Assembly: GCF_000247695.1 (NCBI RefSeq)
Contig: NW_004624848.1
Coordinates: forward strand, 5,018,778 to 5,082,777
Reading direction: 5' to 3'
DNA length: 64,000 nt
DNA from: Heterocephalus glaber
Taxonomy: Eukaryota > Chordata > Mammalia > Rodentia > Bathyergidae
A model generated the notes under the pieces. It was given only the letters and a program-made list of their open reading frames with translations, had not been told where the DNA came from and ran no database searches. Position 1 is the stretch's first letter, and each line of letters opens with the position of its first letter. Positions 24,006-35,539 of this stretch are shown here, one piece after another. Made by a program: the position numbers and the translations under genes.

Positions 24006-25010
24006 TAAGTTAGCTTGTTCATGAAAGAATTCCAAGATGAGACAGCTCCAGAAACAAGCATTATAGAAGGGAGTAGCATTATTGTCTTCTCTTGCAACAT
24101 AATAAAGAAATGTCTTTCAGTTTTGCTGCTGCAGGAGCCATGCTCCGGGCAGCTGAGGTCCAGGGTGAGGGCAGCGTTCACGCAGGTGGAGAGGGCAGGA
24201 GCAGGAAAGGCAGGAGGCGTCCGGGAGGCTGAGAACCTCTGGGATGATCAAGCGTGTCTTGGCACCCATAGCAGGTTTGTAATAAAAGGAAGACAGTTGC
24301 TTCAATGGCTATAAGTTTATTTTTATCACTGTATCAAACACTTGGGCATTTTCATGAAACATCTTCTAGTCTTTAAACTTTGCTTAATATCTTTGAAATT
24401 ATTATAATAAATGGAAAGGTTGTTCAGATATATTTGTATACCTCTCTATCTGTATTTGTATTTATTTATAAATGTCATCTCTTTGATCTCAGATTATGTA
24501 AGTGATCTGATACTTTTGGTTTGTTATTTGGTTAAGAGATAGGACAAAAACTGTAATCATACAAATTGTCATAGTTTCTTCCTTTTGGGACAGGAATACA
24601 GTTTTGTTTTAAGAGTAATTTTATTTTAGAGATGGATCTGAAATAGGGAAGTATTTTTGTGAATATATGTGCCCATGGAAGTAAAGTGCCTACTTTTCCG
24701 AAGACCTGCATAAAGTAACCCAAAAACAGATGTGTTAAGATTCTGCTTGATAATAAAAACTATGCCTTTGAAAATTATGGTGCTCTTTAGCAAATGGTTA
24801 TTTTGTACATCTGGACTTGGACTCAAATTATGTCTTTTATGTAGTATCAGTTTCTCTTAAATAGTGTTTGCAGCTCACAGGTAATGGTTTATAGATGGTG
24901 CAGAGCCAGAATATAAATGATGAAGGAACTGTTCTTAGCTGGGGAAAAATCTATAATTTATTCTGACTTTTTCCATTTAAGAGTATATCACCAAGGGTGT
25001 CCTTAGGAAA
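24006..25010. other. Unique non-coding sequence
   Basis: No gene or clear repeat. A GC-richer patch at 24120-24250 has open frames on both strands; the remainder is AT-rich. Confidence 0.4.
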
Positions 25011-25460
25011 TAAAGATTCTGCAAGCAGTTTAAGCACAAGAATTTAACCCTAGGAATTGGTTAACTAGGCTGGTGAGGCTGCTGAGGATTATGGTGGAGC
25101 CATAATCTAGAAGGGAACAATAAAAGATGTCACCAGACCAATGGCAAGAGATGTGCAGGAGGAGGAGAGAAAGCAAAGAATTCTAGATGGAGCCGAACTG
25201 AGGTTCGGCCAAAGCAATGCTGCTGTCACTGGAGCATGGGTCAGGAAAGGAAGTCACAGGAATGGCATGGAGCTGGCCACAAGGGCCATCCATCTCTAGA
25301 GGCAGGGAGAGGTGCGGAGAAATGGTCTCATTTTCACTTCCGCATATCTTCCACAGTTGACTTTGCTGGAACAAAGCTGCAGGGCAGCCAGAGGGTAGGG
25401 AACGTGGGGAGTCAGATGTTGCATAACTTCCACTAGACACAGATACAGAGGATTCCCTAG
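25011..25460. repeat. Possible old interspersed repeat
   Basis: The composition and the phrase order ('gtggagccataatctagaag', 'aggaggaggagagaaagc', 'ctgctggaacaaagctgcag'-like text) suggest an old LTR or transposon remnant, but I cannot name it. A perfect hairpin (GCCGAAC-TGAG-GTTCGGC) lies at 25191-25208. Open frames on both strands have no recognisable domain. Confidence 0.25.
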
Positions 25461-26815
25461 ATGAAAGCACATTTCCTAAATTGATATTTACAGAGTGAAA
25501 TTAAATTATAACCTATCCAAAGAGGGCTGAGGTAAAATGAAGAAAGATTTAATAACTCTTATGAATGTATCAGCAAAGCCAAAAGCCCAGAGCATATATT
25601 GAAAGCTTAAATATCATGTTGCCACTTAAGCAATACATAAAAACATCTCAGAGGCTTAAGTAATATTGGATAATGCAACTTCTAATGTCTTTTGTTTAAG
25701 CAGACGTATATTCATGAATATAAGAATGTTTAAATCAAACTGTCTTTGAAAGAAATTACATTTTAGTTGAAGTATGATGTATATTAGGTTGAACATTTCA
25801 TTGTTTGTCATTAAAGGTATTTTACCACATGTTCTTTCCCTGCATTTCCAAAATCACTTTTTCATTTTTCTTGATATTAAACGTGCCTCAAATGAATTGA
25901 TAGACTCACTGGTTGCAAACTGTATCCTGCAATCTGTTACATTACCCACCTTTACTCATTAATTTGCCTCTTCTAAAAATTTATTCCTTTCACAGGCTAC
26001 TGGCCTTCTTTTCACTTTTTATAATGATATAATATCATTTCTCTTGATATAATGGCTTGCACAGTCTATCTTTATTGAGATTCTTCCATATTTTAATCAT
26101 TGTACAGCGTGCTCCAGATGAACTAACAGACCAGGTAGAGCCTGGCCTTCTAAAGACATTGCCATGTAGTAGATTTCCTGCACATCACATGTACTGTCCG
26201 TGACATCTGGTGTGGGTGGTGAGTCTGTAATCTGCTAGCTTAGCTCAGTTGAAACCACCTTCCCCAGAAATCGCTCTCCCGTAGGCACCTGGTTCAGGAC
26301 AGTTGACCACTGAAGTGCAGACGTGTTGGAGCAGCAGCAGCATTACTCTGTGAAGACGAATGGGCTGCATCCCATGTCTTGGGTCCTCCCAGGTTTGCTG
26401 TTGTTTGTACCCTTCTCTGAGTCACGCCTGGATGCAACATGCTCCCAACACGGATGGCAGCTTCTTCTCTAGCCACCCCCCTGCCCCAGGTTGGAGGTCC
26501 GTCCTCATGTGATCTCCTCTGGCCTCATGGATTCCAGGATGTGCTTGTCTTCCTCTACTTTACATACAAGTTTTCCCCACATCTTAGCTTCCTATGACTT
26601 CAGATCCACCAGAACCTGGTCCTGAGCTGCCACAAGTGTGGAACAGTTAATGACAGTAACAGAGCCCTAACACTGCAGCATCTGTGGGCAGCCTTCGCCC
26701 ATATTCGTAGCTGCTTCCGAGAATGCCCCGTCAGATGTTCTGATGCACACGGCTCTGTGACCCCACCTTGGGTGTCCTGCGTGGACTGTGTGTGGAAGGC
26801 CTGGTCCAGGCTGGG
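25461..26815. other. Unique non-coding sequence
   Basis: AT-rich to about 26200, then GC-moderate. No gene was identified, and no repeat is certain. Part of 26200-26800 may be LTR-derived. Confidence 0.35.
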
Positions 26816-26819
26816 GGCA

Positions 26820-27105
26820 CTATTAGGAGCTGAGAGAACAACTGTTAGCAGGTGGGGCCTGGGGGAGGAGGTGGGTGCAGCCTGCCCTGGAAGGGGTGTG
26901 GGGACCTTAGCCCTCCCTTTCTCTCTGTTCTGAGCTGTCTCAAGTATAGAAGCTTCCTCTGCCCCGTGCTCCTGGCGTGATGTGCTACCTCGCCATCAGC
27001 ATGGAAGCAAAGAGACCACCTGACAACGGACTGAGACCTCAAAAGCCTGACCCATACCAACCCTCTTCTCCATGAAGCTGAGTCACCTCAGGTATTTGCC
27101 ACAGC
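26820..27105 (+). mobile_element. MaLR-like LTR 3' part, sense
   Basis: 'gcaggtggggcctggggg', 'tggaaggggtgtggggacc', a CT-rich block, 'gatgtgctacctcgccatc', 'caacggactgagacctcaaa' and '...tcacctcaggtatttgccac' follow the same order as the LTRs at 18960 and 57600. The usual AATAAA signal is not obvious. Confidence 0.5.
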
Positions 27106-28020
27106 GAGCCAAGCGGGCTGGTCTAACTCTCAGGTTGGGCTCCCTAAGAGTGTTCATCTAGCATTCATCCTGAGGATGTTGTTGGGATTGCTGAAAGAGA
27201 CCAAGAGTGCTGTCACCCATGGTAAGCAGGGAATGAAGAGTCACCTGGGAGATCCTACTTAAAGTACACATTGTGATAAGTCCCCTGTAGGGAAGCCGGC
27301 AGGGCTTAGCATGACATAGTAGTGGTTAGCAGTACCATTTCAGTGGAAAGAGGTGACGTGACTGATTGCTTTTAACTGTACTGCACTATTGGTGCAGATG
27401 AGTGAGTTAGAACAGCAGAGATGCCCCACGCTTTGTGCCAGATTTGAGTCTGTTTATTACAGCCGGCAGCCAAGGGGGGCTGGTGCCCAGAAAGTTCTCT
27501 TGGCAATGGGAAGCGGTTTGATTTCTCCTTTTGAATCATGTTTTCACTTGGGGAGGGCTCAGGGAGAGCAAGCAGAGTCTCATAGAAGCAGAACCATGCC
27601 AGGTTAGTGGGGGGGCACAAGGAAGTTTCACACACACACTAGGTGAGCTACAAAATATACTTCAACTGCAGTGAGTTTTCTGCCATACAGGATGTGGATT
27701 TTGGGTCTTTGTCTAAGGACAAGCACTTTGATCGAGCACAGGTACAAACTGGCCTTGAGGCTCCAAGTGGAGTCGTGCTGGCCATCACACTATTTCAAGG
27801 GAAGCAAACAAAAACACTTGTTCAGTTTTAAATTCATAATCAAAGGTTTAGGAAATCAATCAGAAAAGTTTGTGATGATTTAAAAAGAGACTTAATTCTT
27901 ATAGACGCAGAACCAAGAATATATAAACCAAAATGAGCATTCCCTTCCGTGGGTGATTGAATTACAACAGAAATAGAATTCGTAGTCCTGTATGTGCTTG
28001 CACATTAAAATTAAAGCATT
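27106..28020. other. Unique non-coding sequence
   Basis: No repeat or gene recognised. Short open frames of 60-87 codons on both strands have no domain. Confidence 0.4.
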
Positions 28021-28179
28021 GAGCTAGGCCTGGTGGCCCTTGCCTGTAATCCCAACACAACACACGTGAAGCTGAGGCAGGAACATTACCACACCACCAG
28101 GCCATCCTAGGCTACATAGTGAGTTTAAGGCCAGCTTGAATTACAGAATGAGACCTTGTCTAAAAAAAAAAAAAAAAAA
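28021..28179 (+). mobile_element. B1-type (7SL-derived) SINE, sense
   Basis: 'gagctaggcctggtggccc', then 'ttgcctgtaatcccaacac', 'aagctgaggcagg', 'ctacatagtgagtttaaggc' and 'agaatgagaccttgtct', ends in an A(18) tail. A 12-bp target duplication with one mismatch flanks it (AATTAAAGCATT at 28009-28020, AATTAAGGCATT at 28180-28191). There is no ID half, so this is a monomeric copy. The length and tail suggest moderate age. Confidence 0.88.
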
Positions 28180-28191
28180 AATTAAGGCATT

Positions 28192-28608
28192 AAGAGTGGA
28201 ATCCTGTAAAGTGGGATGGAATCATAGGGCAAATTCTTATAAAACTAGCAATCCTGATTTCCTAAATTTTTCGTCCTCCTCTGGCAAGAGAATCACTGTC
28301 TCTCCCCTGAAATGTCCTCACTGTGGAGTGAAGAAACTAACTGTGAAGGGAACTGCTCAGTTTCTGCAGTAATACGCCTAGCACTTATCGTGGCTTCTAG
28401 AACTAAGCCAGATTCCAATCTTGAAAATGCAGACAGTAAGTTACAAAGTATAACCTGAGAAGGAATTTAAGACTTTCCCAACGTAAGTCAGTGCTTTCTG
28501 AGGATGAAAAGATGAAATTAAATAAATAAAATAAATAATAAATAATATGACTCAAGTCATATTTATTGGTAAATATGCTGGATTCTGTCTATTTTTAATC
28601 ACTACCCA
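28192..28608. other. Unique non-coding sequence
   Basis: No gene. An (AAAT)n-like stretch lies at 28515-28548. Confidence 0.5.
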
Positions 28609-28609
28609 T

Positions 28610-28965
28610 CTTAGTCACTTTCCCATCGCTGGGAGGAAACGTCTGACACCACAGTTTAAAGGAGGAGTTTAAAATGGGTTATGGCTTTGAAGAGGTGCAC
28701 TCTGGTTAGTTGGTAGAAACAGCACGGTGGAGGGCAGGGCGGGGAAAGCTGCTCACCTCATGGCAGATGGAGGCAGCCAGGAGGGAGAATGGGGGTGAGA
28801 ATCCCCCCGGGCCCCACCCCAGTGATGCCCTCCAGCCAGGTCCCAGCTCCTACAGCATGCTCGGCACTGAGCTCCTGCACCCGGAAACCCGCTGCTCGGT
28901 GCAGTGCCCAGGGTCTGCCAAGCTCCTGAGAGCCTCCAGGGACAGTTTAGACATGAACCTTACTA
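28610..28965 (-). mobile_element. MaLR-like LTR, antisense
   Basis: 'cttagtcactttcccatcgc', then 'tgggaggaaacgtctgacac', 'gggttatggctttgaagagg', 'gctgctcacctcatggcag' and '...ggcagccaggagggag', is the complement of the LTR order seen at 57600. It shares its start logic (TAGTYACTTT) with the antisense LTRs at 38830 and 50085. Confidence 0.55.
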
Positions 28966-30124
28966 CTTTCAGAAAGACTATCAGCTTCTTCTTTTGCTTC
29001 ACTGAATCACGGAGTTGAAGACAGCTAACACCGTAGAAGATAGAGTGAGGAAAATGCTTGTGACAAAAGGGATCTAAAGACAAGGAGGTTGGAATGCTAG
29101 AGCGGAGTTTTCACTGGGGAACTGAGCCCTCAATCCCTGTACTGAGGTCGTGAGCGGACATTTGTGAGGCGTCATCATCAAGGACTCTGGGGTGGCTGCT
29201 CTTAGAAAAAAGATTCAAACCCGTTCTGGCCGACTGGCTTGCTGGAAGAGGATGACATTCAACCCCTGCTGTGACAGGGTGGACATAGTCATCATCACAG
29301 GTGGCAAAGTGGAAGCAGTAATCAAAATAGTCCGACCACTACAGACCATTGATTTTGGCTAGCTGGCTGTTCAGTGTTCGTACTGGGAAATCTAAGCTTT
29401 TTCCAAAAGCTGTACAGTGGTTTGCCAGGTGATTTAGCCTGGTGCAAAGGGGACACAATCTGACTTTGAGGGCAAAACTAGATATAGGCACTCAGGTGAT
29501 ACTGATTTCGAGAAACCCACAGTGCTGTTGGGGTGAGGAGAGCAGAGGTGTATGGAAGACTGGTGATAGGCTGATGACTGGCTGAGCTTCACCGAGGCAA
29601 AATGTGTCAGAAATGCTTTGGCACGTTCCCTTGACATGGAAAAGACGTATCGGCAGCTGAAATAATCCCAGCATTAGAGCCCTTGCACATTGTGGAAGGC
29701 ATTTCAAAGGCCACGTGGAAGACAGGAGCTGTCTCTTCAATGCCACGTGCCTGGAAGATAGCAGAGAAAATTGCTACCGAGAGTGGGTGATTCCTGTCTC
29801 ATCCCTCTTTCATGTACCTACTTGGCTGATGCTGAAGGCAGAAGCATTATGAAGAATGGGAATGGAATTGGATAAAGCTAATCAAATGAAGAATGTGACT
29901 TCAGAAGCCTTCCTGACTTGGCTCTGTAATTAAAGATAATTAGTGTTTTCTTGGGCATCTAGAGTGCAGTTGGACCACGTTTTCCCCTCTGTTAATGAAG
30001 TTGACTTCCTAAGAGTGGCTCGAGTTTGTCGTCATTGTTCAGTTGCAGGACTGCATCAAGCCCGTAACTCGAGCTTTTCTACAGAGCCTCTCTCTCCACT
30101 TTTGGAGCTTTGTTCTCCTGCGTT
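28966..30124. other. Unique non-coding sequence
   Basis: No repeat was confidently identified and no gene recognised. The plus strand has short open runs interrupted by stops near 29220-29700; this could be a very old pseudogene but nothing is identifiable. Confidence 0.35.
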
Positions 30125-30763
30125 CTACTCATCAACCTGCCCACTCCATAACCGTGCTGCAGGAGAGCAGAAATTATCATAGAAATTGTAATAAATATGT
30201 ATCAGAGGAGAAAAAACAGATATCAACAAAAATGTGGGAAATGCTACCATGATAAATATGTTACATGTGGCTTTTGGAGATATTCTATGGTACCAGTTCC
30301 CACACAGGTGTGCTGATGAGGGGAAAATTGAATAAAAAGCTGGTGGGTGGGACTTGGAGCAGGGCACTGAGTGATGAATTTTCTTAGAAGGATAAACTGA
30401 TAAATATGCAGATCCACATTTATTTATGAGTAGTGAAGAGTTGCCATGGTGATGAATAACTTTGAAAGGATAAAATTGAGAAATTTGAGGTGAGGCTTCT
30501 TGCTCAGTGAATGTATGAATACAGTTCTTCAAGTTGATGTAGAGTTGACAGACACATGTGTCCAGCTCTACCCAAGGAGAAACCCCCAGGAGGACAATCT
30601 TAGGGTCCCAGTGCTCTATTCTGTGGACATAATTCAGCCCTTTCCCTAGCGACCCTGTCCCTAAAATCTCCTCATGAGCACAGTGACTGGGACAATATGG
30701 ACAAAGCTTTCTTGAGCTCTGTGAACCACGTATGCTGTCAAGTGTCCGATTGGCCAATAGCAT
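30125..30763 (-). other. 212-codon open frame of unknown status
   Basis: This is the longest open frame outside recognisable repeats. The in-frame stop upstream of the ATG lies at 30776-30778. The predicted protein is rich in Ser, Ile, His and Cys, with a hydrophobic segment (IFIMVAFPTFLLISVFSPL) near residues 168-186. I recognise no family. Codon use looks like translated non-coding DNA, and no good initiation context, splice site or poly(A) signal is evident. A rough estimate from local base composition makes a chance frame this long uncommon but possible in a window this size. Confidence 0.2.
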
Positions 30764-30769
30764 GCACTG

Positions 30770-31139
30770 GGATGGTTATCTGTAGCATTTTGCCCACACT
30801 GAGTAATCTCACCATACAAGAGGGAGTTTTTACCTACCCTGTGTTTGGATTTACCTTCTTATCCTTGAGCAGTTCTGCCAAGGCCACAGTGTGATAGTCA
30901 GAGAAAGATACATGCATCATTGTAGTGTTCCACACTGCATGGCTTCTGAACAAACAGCATATTTTCGGTAAGGTGAAGTCTCATTGTGAACGCAGGCTAA
31001 GGGAGTTGACTGGTTGTGTCACACCCAGCCTCATTCTGAGATAGCTTCTTCAGGAGAATGGTGAATGCCATGTTGTTACCTATAACACCAAGCTATACAT
31101 TAGGTGTAGAGAATTTATTCGTCTTATGACTGAAATTTG
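30770..31139. other. Unique non-coding sequence
   Basis: No gene or repeat recognised. Confidence 0.4.
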
Positions 31140-31369
31140 GTACTTCTGACCAGCCTCTCCTCATTTCTCCCACCACCCAACCCTTAGCAACCATCATTCT
31201 ATTCTTTTCTATGCCTTGATATTTTTATTTCATAAGTAATTGAGATTATTACCATATTTTCATTCTCCATTTAACTTATTTCATTTAACATAATGCACTT
31301 AAGTTTCATCTGTGTTGAGGCAAAATGTCAAGATTTCCTTCTTTTTCATGGCTGATAATCCATTACACA
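31140..31369 (-). mobile_element. Old L1 3' end, antisense (first half)
   Basis: 'tttctcccaccacccaac', then 'ccttagcaaccatcattcta', 'catttaacttatttcattta', 'ttcatctgtgttgaggcaaa' and 'tttcatggctgataatcc', is an antisense L1 3' end. It is broken at about 31370 by a DNA transposon and continues at about 32125. Confidence 0.75.
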
Positions 31370-31705
31370 AATTCTCCTCATCTTATAATGGGGTTGCATC
31401 TCAATAAACCCATCAAAAGTTGAAAGTATTTCAAGTCAAAATGAGTTTAATATCCCTGGGCATTGTAACTTAGCAACGGAGTATGCAGAAGTCTTCGACT
31501 CTGACTCTTGCCATGTCCTGGCTGCCTGGGACATAGGCCTTGCTCACACTGCCTAGCTTCATGAGACTGTGACTTAACACACCGCAGCCCAAAAAGAGGC
31601 CACAATCCAAAGTTCCAGGTATGGTTTCCATGGAAGGTGTATCACTGCCACACCATTATCAAGGTGAAAACTCCTAAGTTGAACCATTGTAAGCTGAAGA
31701 CTGGG
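31370..31705. mobile_element. Tigger-type MITE (MER2-like) nested in L1
   Basis: The left end ('tcatcttataatggggttgc', 'aataaacccatcaaaagttg') and right end ('taagttgaaccattgtaagc') are imperfect inverted copies of one terminal motif, with GTTGAA words repeated internally. The right part reads 'ggtatggtttccatggaagg' then 'tgtatcactgccacaccatt', resembling the non-autonomous Tigger-group family I know as MER2. It has no coding capacity and would have been moved by a pogo/Tigger transposase. The exact TA target sites were not resolved. Confidence 0.6.
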
Positions 31706-32120
31706 TTGGTCTTCTCTCCTACTTCAGGCTCAAGATGCCAACAAGTGCAATTAAAACAAGGGCTTATTTTGGCTCATGCTTCCAGGGACTTCAGACATTT
31801 CCTGCTGTCTCCAAGGCGGAAGTATCACTGGCAGGGTCTGGGAGAAAAGCAGCATAGCCAAGACACAGAGTGCAGGGAAAGAGCCTGCAAGGAAGGAGCC
31901 AGGCACCGGACACAGTCCCCGGGAGTCCTAATCCAGCGCACTGCCTGCCGGTAGCCCACTCAGCTACAGCTGCAGAAACGGATTCACCCACTTTGCTCTC
32001 AGAATCCGGTCCAATCTCTTCTCCGAAAGTCCCTCCAATTAAACTGACAATCAACATTAACCTGCAAAGGACCTTCAAGACTGAATCTTCCTAAAACTAC
32101 CTCTTCATTCCTCAACCTAC
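31706..32120 (-). mobile_element. Possible MaLR-like LTR nested in L1, antisense
   Basis: 'aaaacaagggcttattttgg' and 'ctcatgcttccagggacttc', followed by 'ggcagggtctgggag' and CAGGGAAAGAGCC blocks, fits the antisense MaLR pattern (TTTATTTTGGCTCA, then GG-rich blocks). Frames on both strands are accidental. Confidence 0.4.
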
Positions 32121-32124
32121 AGCT

Positions 32125-32580
32125 CCTTTGGGTCTTGGTATTGTGAGAAGTGCCTCAGGGAAAATGAGAATGCTGATATCTCTCCAAGTTACTGACTTTG
32201 TTTACTTTGAATATCACCATGAAGAGGCATGAGTGGGTTACATGGCAGCTTTACTTTTAAGTTTTCTCTTGATAGGCCCTTGCTACTATTTTCTGTGATA
32301 GTTTTGATGATTTACATTCCCACAAATAGTGCATAAAGATTCCCTTTTTTCTACAGCATATCTAATATTTGTTATCTTCTGTCTTTCAGACAACACCCAT
32401 CCTAACAGATGTGAGGTGATGTCTTGGATTTGGATGTGACTTTCCCTGATGACCAGATATGGAGAAGTGTTACAGTTAGTTACCCATTGGCCATTTGCAT
32501 GTCTTTGTAAAAATTCTACTCAGGTCTTTTGCCCATTTGAATGTGAGTATTTGCTTTTCATATTGCTTTATATTAGCAAC
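32125..32580 (-). mobile_element. Old L1, antisense (continuation)
   Basis: 'tttacattcccacaaatagt', then 'gcataaagattccctttttt', '...cctaacagatgtgaggtga', 'ccattggccatttgcatgtc' and 'ggtcttttgcccatttgaat', is the upstream continuation of the L1 seen at 31140. The two halves are co-linear, so the 31370-32120 segment was inserted between them. Confidence 0.75.
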
Positions 32581-32584
32581 TAAG

Positions 32585-32740
32585 TGACGCGATAGACATG
32601 TCAACTAACTTTAATGTTCAGTCAATTCACAATACATATTTCAAATCATCACATTATGTATGCCACTTGGATTTCTGCAATTGCATGTGTGAATCTTATC
32701 TCAGTAAGCCTGGAAAGAAAAGGATCTGGAATGTGTTTTG
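32585..32740 (+). mobile_element. L1 3' terminus, sense
   Basis: 'caaatcatcacattatgtat', then '...ttctgcaattgcatgtgtg' and 'atctcagtaagcctggaaag', with a short A-rich end, resembles the extreme 3' end of old sense L1s. Its orientation is opposite to the L1 it abuts, so it is a separate insertion or an inverted piece. Confidence 0.55.
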
Positions 32741-32804
32741 GAAACTCATATACTAATATAGTGAAATCTGGTGGGAACATCTTGCAGAGCTGGAATGATA
32801 CAAT

Positions 32805-32808
<4 letters not shown>

Positions 32809-32857
<49 letters not shown>
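32809..32857. repeat. (TC)n(TA)n compound microsatellite
   Basis: About 30 bp of CT repeats pass directly into about 19 bp of TA repeats. The adjacent plus-strand frame is only a translation of this tract. Confidence 0.95.
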
Positions 32858-32860
<3 letters not shown>

Positions 32861-33160
32861 AATTTAACAACATGCAGAACTCTTTATCATGGAACTAGTG
32901 TTGACAGGCTCACCACTGAAAGGGACTAGAAGGAGAGCAGATTCTTTCATTACCGCTTTTAGATGATGGAACGGAAACATTATTCTTCCCATCTCCTCCA
33001 CTGTGGCCTCTGCAGAGGCTCCTGGCCTACTTGTGAATGCAGGAAGCTCAGCGATGCTTCCATTAAACGAGAGGTTGAGATGCTTGGGCAGCCTCTTTGG
33101 ACTTTTTCTTCCAGCAAATGAACAGAGCAGTGAACCACTGAATTGAGGGAAGATATGAAT
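32858..33160. other. Unique non-coding sequence
   Basis: No gene or repeat recognised. Confidence 0.4.
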
Positions 33161-33164
33161 CCTG

Positions 33165-33700
33165 TTATTGATTGAATGTTGTATGCCTTGTCTTCAAAAT
33201 TCATGTGTGATATCTTGACTGTCAGTGCAGTAGTGTTAGGAACTGAGGCCTTTGAGAGATAGATTAGAGGATGCTTCTATGCTGATAAAGTATTGGAGTG
33301 GAAAGGAAAACTTCGTGAGGACTCCACGGGGGGTGGCTTTGGAGCTGCGTCTTTGGCAGGCGATCGCTGTTCTTGGAGGGCCCATGGTTCCTCTGCAGGA
33401 ACAGCAGGGCGCGAGAGTGGACAGGCTGCTGCCAGCTGGCTGTCAGAGGCGGTGGCCCCTCAGAGGAAGCCCTGCGCTGACTGCTTCTGTTTGCCCTGTA
33501 ACAAGGCAGCACAGTTTCCCACTTGCAGGGAGGATGACAGAGGCAGGATGGAGCTGCGTGGAATGAAGAGAAGACGCAGAATGGCGAAAACAGGGCCAGA
33601 GAGATGGCTGGGAGAAGAGGGACCATGCAGCAGCCCCCCAGGCCACGTGGAGTCGGGGACGGAATATAAGTGAGATCAGCCTTCATTTTTCAGAGCTAAA
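33165..33700 (+). mobile_element. Possible MaLR-like LTR, sense
   Basis: 'tattgattgaatgttgtatg', then 'cttcaaaattcatgtgtgat' and 'ttaggaactgaggcctttga', follows the 5' part of a sense MaLR LTR. The 33340-33600 part is GC-rich with AGAGAGATGGCTGGGAGAAG-type text. Three overlapping open frames (67-140 codons) on both strands are consistent with GC-rich repeat DNA. Confidence 0.45.
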
Positions 33701-33774
33701 AAAATCCATCTTCAGCTGTGCAGAAAGTCGAATTTCATCGTATTTCATGTTTTACAGACAGGTGAAACGAGATG

Positions 33775-34140
33775 ACCAATGAGCATGGATTCTGTCCAAG
33801 CCGGTGACTTTTCTGAACTGGTAAGTTTCCATCTCTGCAAGTGGCTCGCGGCTTCGAGGACAGTGGGCAGCGCCCTTGGCCCGCGTCACGATCTGGCAGC
33901 CGCTGTCGGGGTGGCTTCCGGGGCCTCACGCGTGGATTCTGGAGCAGTGAGTCTGCAGGATCCGGAGCCTGCATGTCCAGGGACCCTCAGGCCCACAGCG
34001 TCCCGGATTACGCGTGGACCCTGCTCGGCAGAGGCCGGGCACTGGCCGCGCTTGCTTTGCTGTACCCGGCGCTGCCAGGCTCAGAGCGTTTTCCTGGTGT
34101 CAGTGTCTGTTAATTGGCTCGCCTTCTCCTCCACACAGTA
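33775..34140. other. CpG-dense islet, possible first exon
   Basis: By hand count there are about 24 CpGs in 33841-34090, in CpG-poor surroundings. A short plus-strand frame (ATG at 33779 or 33785) runs into ACTG|GTAAGT at 33817-33826, a good match to a splice donor, just before the CpG-dense part. Overlapping open frames of 73-120 codons span it. No TATA box or downstream acceptor could be fixed. It may be an orphan CpG island with an alternative first exon, or a CpG-rich retrosequence. Confidence 0.35.
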
Positions 34141-35535
34141 ACGCACATCTGCTGGACGCCCTCACAGTTCCCCCTGAAGCCCTGGAGCTGAAAATAACCC
34201 ATACTTTAATAATTACGAAATGGCAGGAGAAATAAGAGTCACCTCTCAGTCACTTCTGTTAGTCTCTTCCGGCTAGAGCTTTGTTTTGTAGAATACGACT
34301 TGTGATTTTTTTTAAAATTCATTTTGCAAAGGATAATCTAATAGCTATGAATATTTTAAAAATAATTTAGAAGATCTACAGTATTCTTTGGCCTGAAACA
34401 GCAAATTAATTTTAATACACTTTCCAAAACATGAATTTCCCCAAAGCCAATAAATGTAAAAATTTGCAGAAGTATTTTTATTTTACAGACAATTGTTTAC
34501 TTTTAACCCTCGGAGGGGGTGGGGGGGGGACTTGTACAGAGGCATTAATGGCAGTGTAAGCAAAGCTACATTGTTCGGGAAAATGAGTGATAGTTTCTAA
34601 ACTGCCATCATTACAAGAAAGTACACTGGAAGGCTTTTTCTCCCTCATGTCAGCACATCAAACCTGGCAACAGGAAGGGATTGCCTTTGAAGAGCATCCA
34701 AGGGAGTTGCAGAAGGAACATGTGGGCAGAATCTGCCAACTGCCTTTATTACCTTCGGAACTGCCTCTGAGTTACAGGTATTTCCAGCTTTGTGCAGATA
34801 ATTTGAGCTCCATCTGTGGCTGATGAATATTTTTTAGTACGCTATTACAAATCATGGCTTCGGGCACTGCTGTACCCTCTCCGTGCCCATTCAGCTACAT
34901 GAAGCACCATGTTTCTTGAGTCTGGGTAATTTTCATAGAGGGAAATCAGTGAGAAAAATGGGGGTACTATTATTTTGTTGCAATTTGTTGGTTTGTTTCC
35001 AAAATTTGTTTTACATTTTATGATGAAGTAGTGACTATTAATTCCAAAGTATACATTTCAAGCATAATCTATACTAAATATTTTCAAGAACATTAGAAGA
35101 AGCTAAATTTTAAATCATGTCAAAACCTATGTAGTAATTAGATAGTCACTCAGTTGGTTAGCCTGAGACGGATTTGACTATACTGTGGGTAATTTATACA
35201 ATGCTCAATTGCCAATTAGTTTTAGTTAATTTTGGTTGAATATTTCAGCAAGTCATTAACTTTTGAGATATTTTGTACTTTGATGTATGACTTCCTAGAT
35301 TAACCCTAAAGTAGTTTCAAACTATTGGTACTGATCAGCATGTAGAACCTGAAGCTTGGTGGGTCAGATAATGGCAGAGGTCACAGTAAGCCAAAAGATG
35401 ACTTTCCACAGCATTTAGAGAGAAATGAGGTTACGAAGTTTAAAAAGCTCTGGTTCAGAGTGTGAAGGCTGACATCAGAGGACTCTAGACAAACACACAG
35501 TGGCAAATAGCATCATAAAGAGGAAGGACTTGGAT
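34141..35535. other. Unique sequence, candidate conserved non-coding DNA
   Basis: No transposon was recognised. 34560-34920 is a balanced-composition stretch without repeat features, and its 78-codon frame has no domain. A G-run (GGGTGGGGGGGGG) lies near 34517-34530. Confidence 0.4.
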
Positions 35536-35539
35536 GTTT

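Noticed and set aside
29100..29760. Processed pseudogene in the plus strand
   Set aside because: Short open runs looked protein-like, but I could not match any family or find a poly(A) tail or target duplication.
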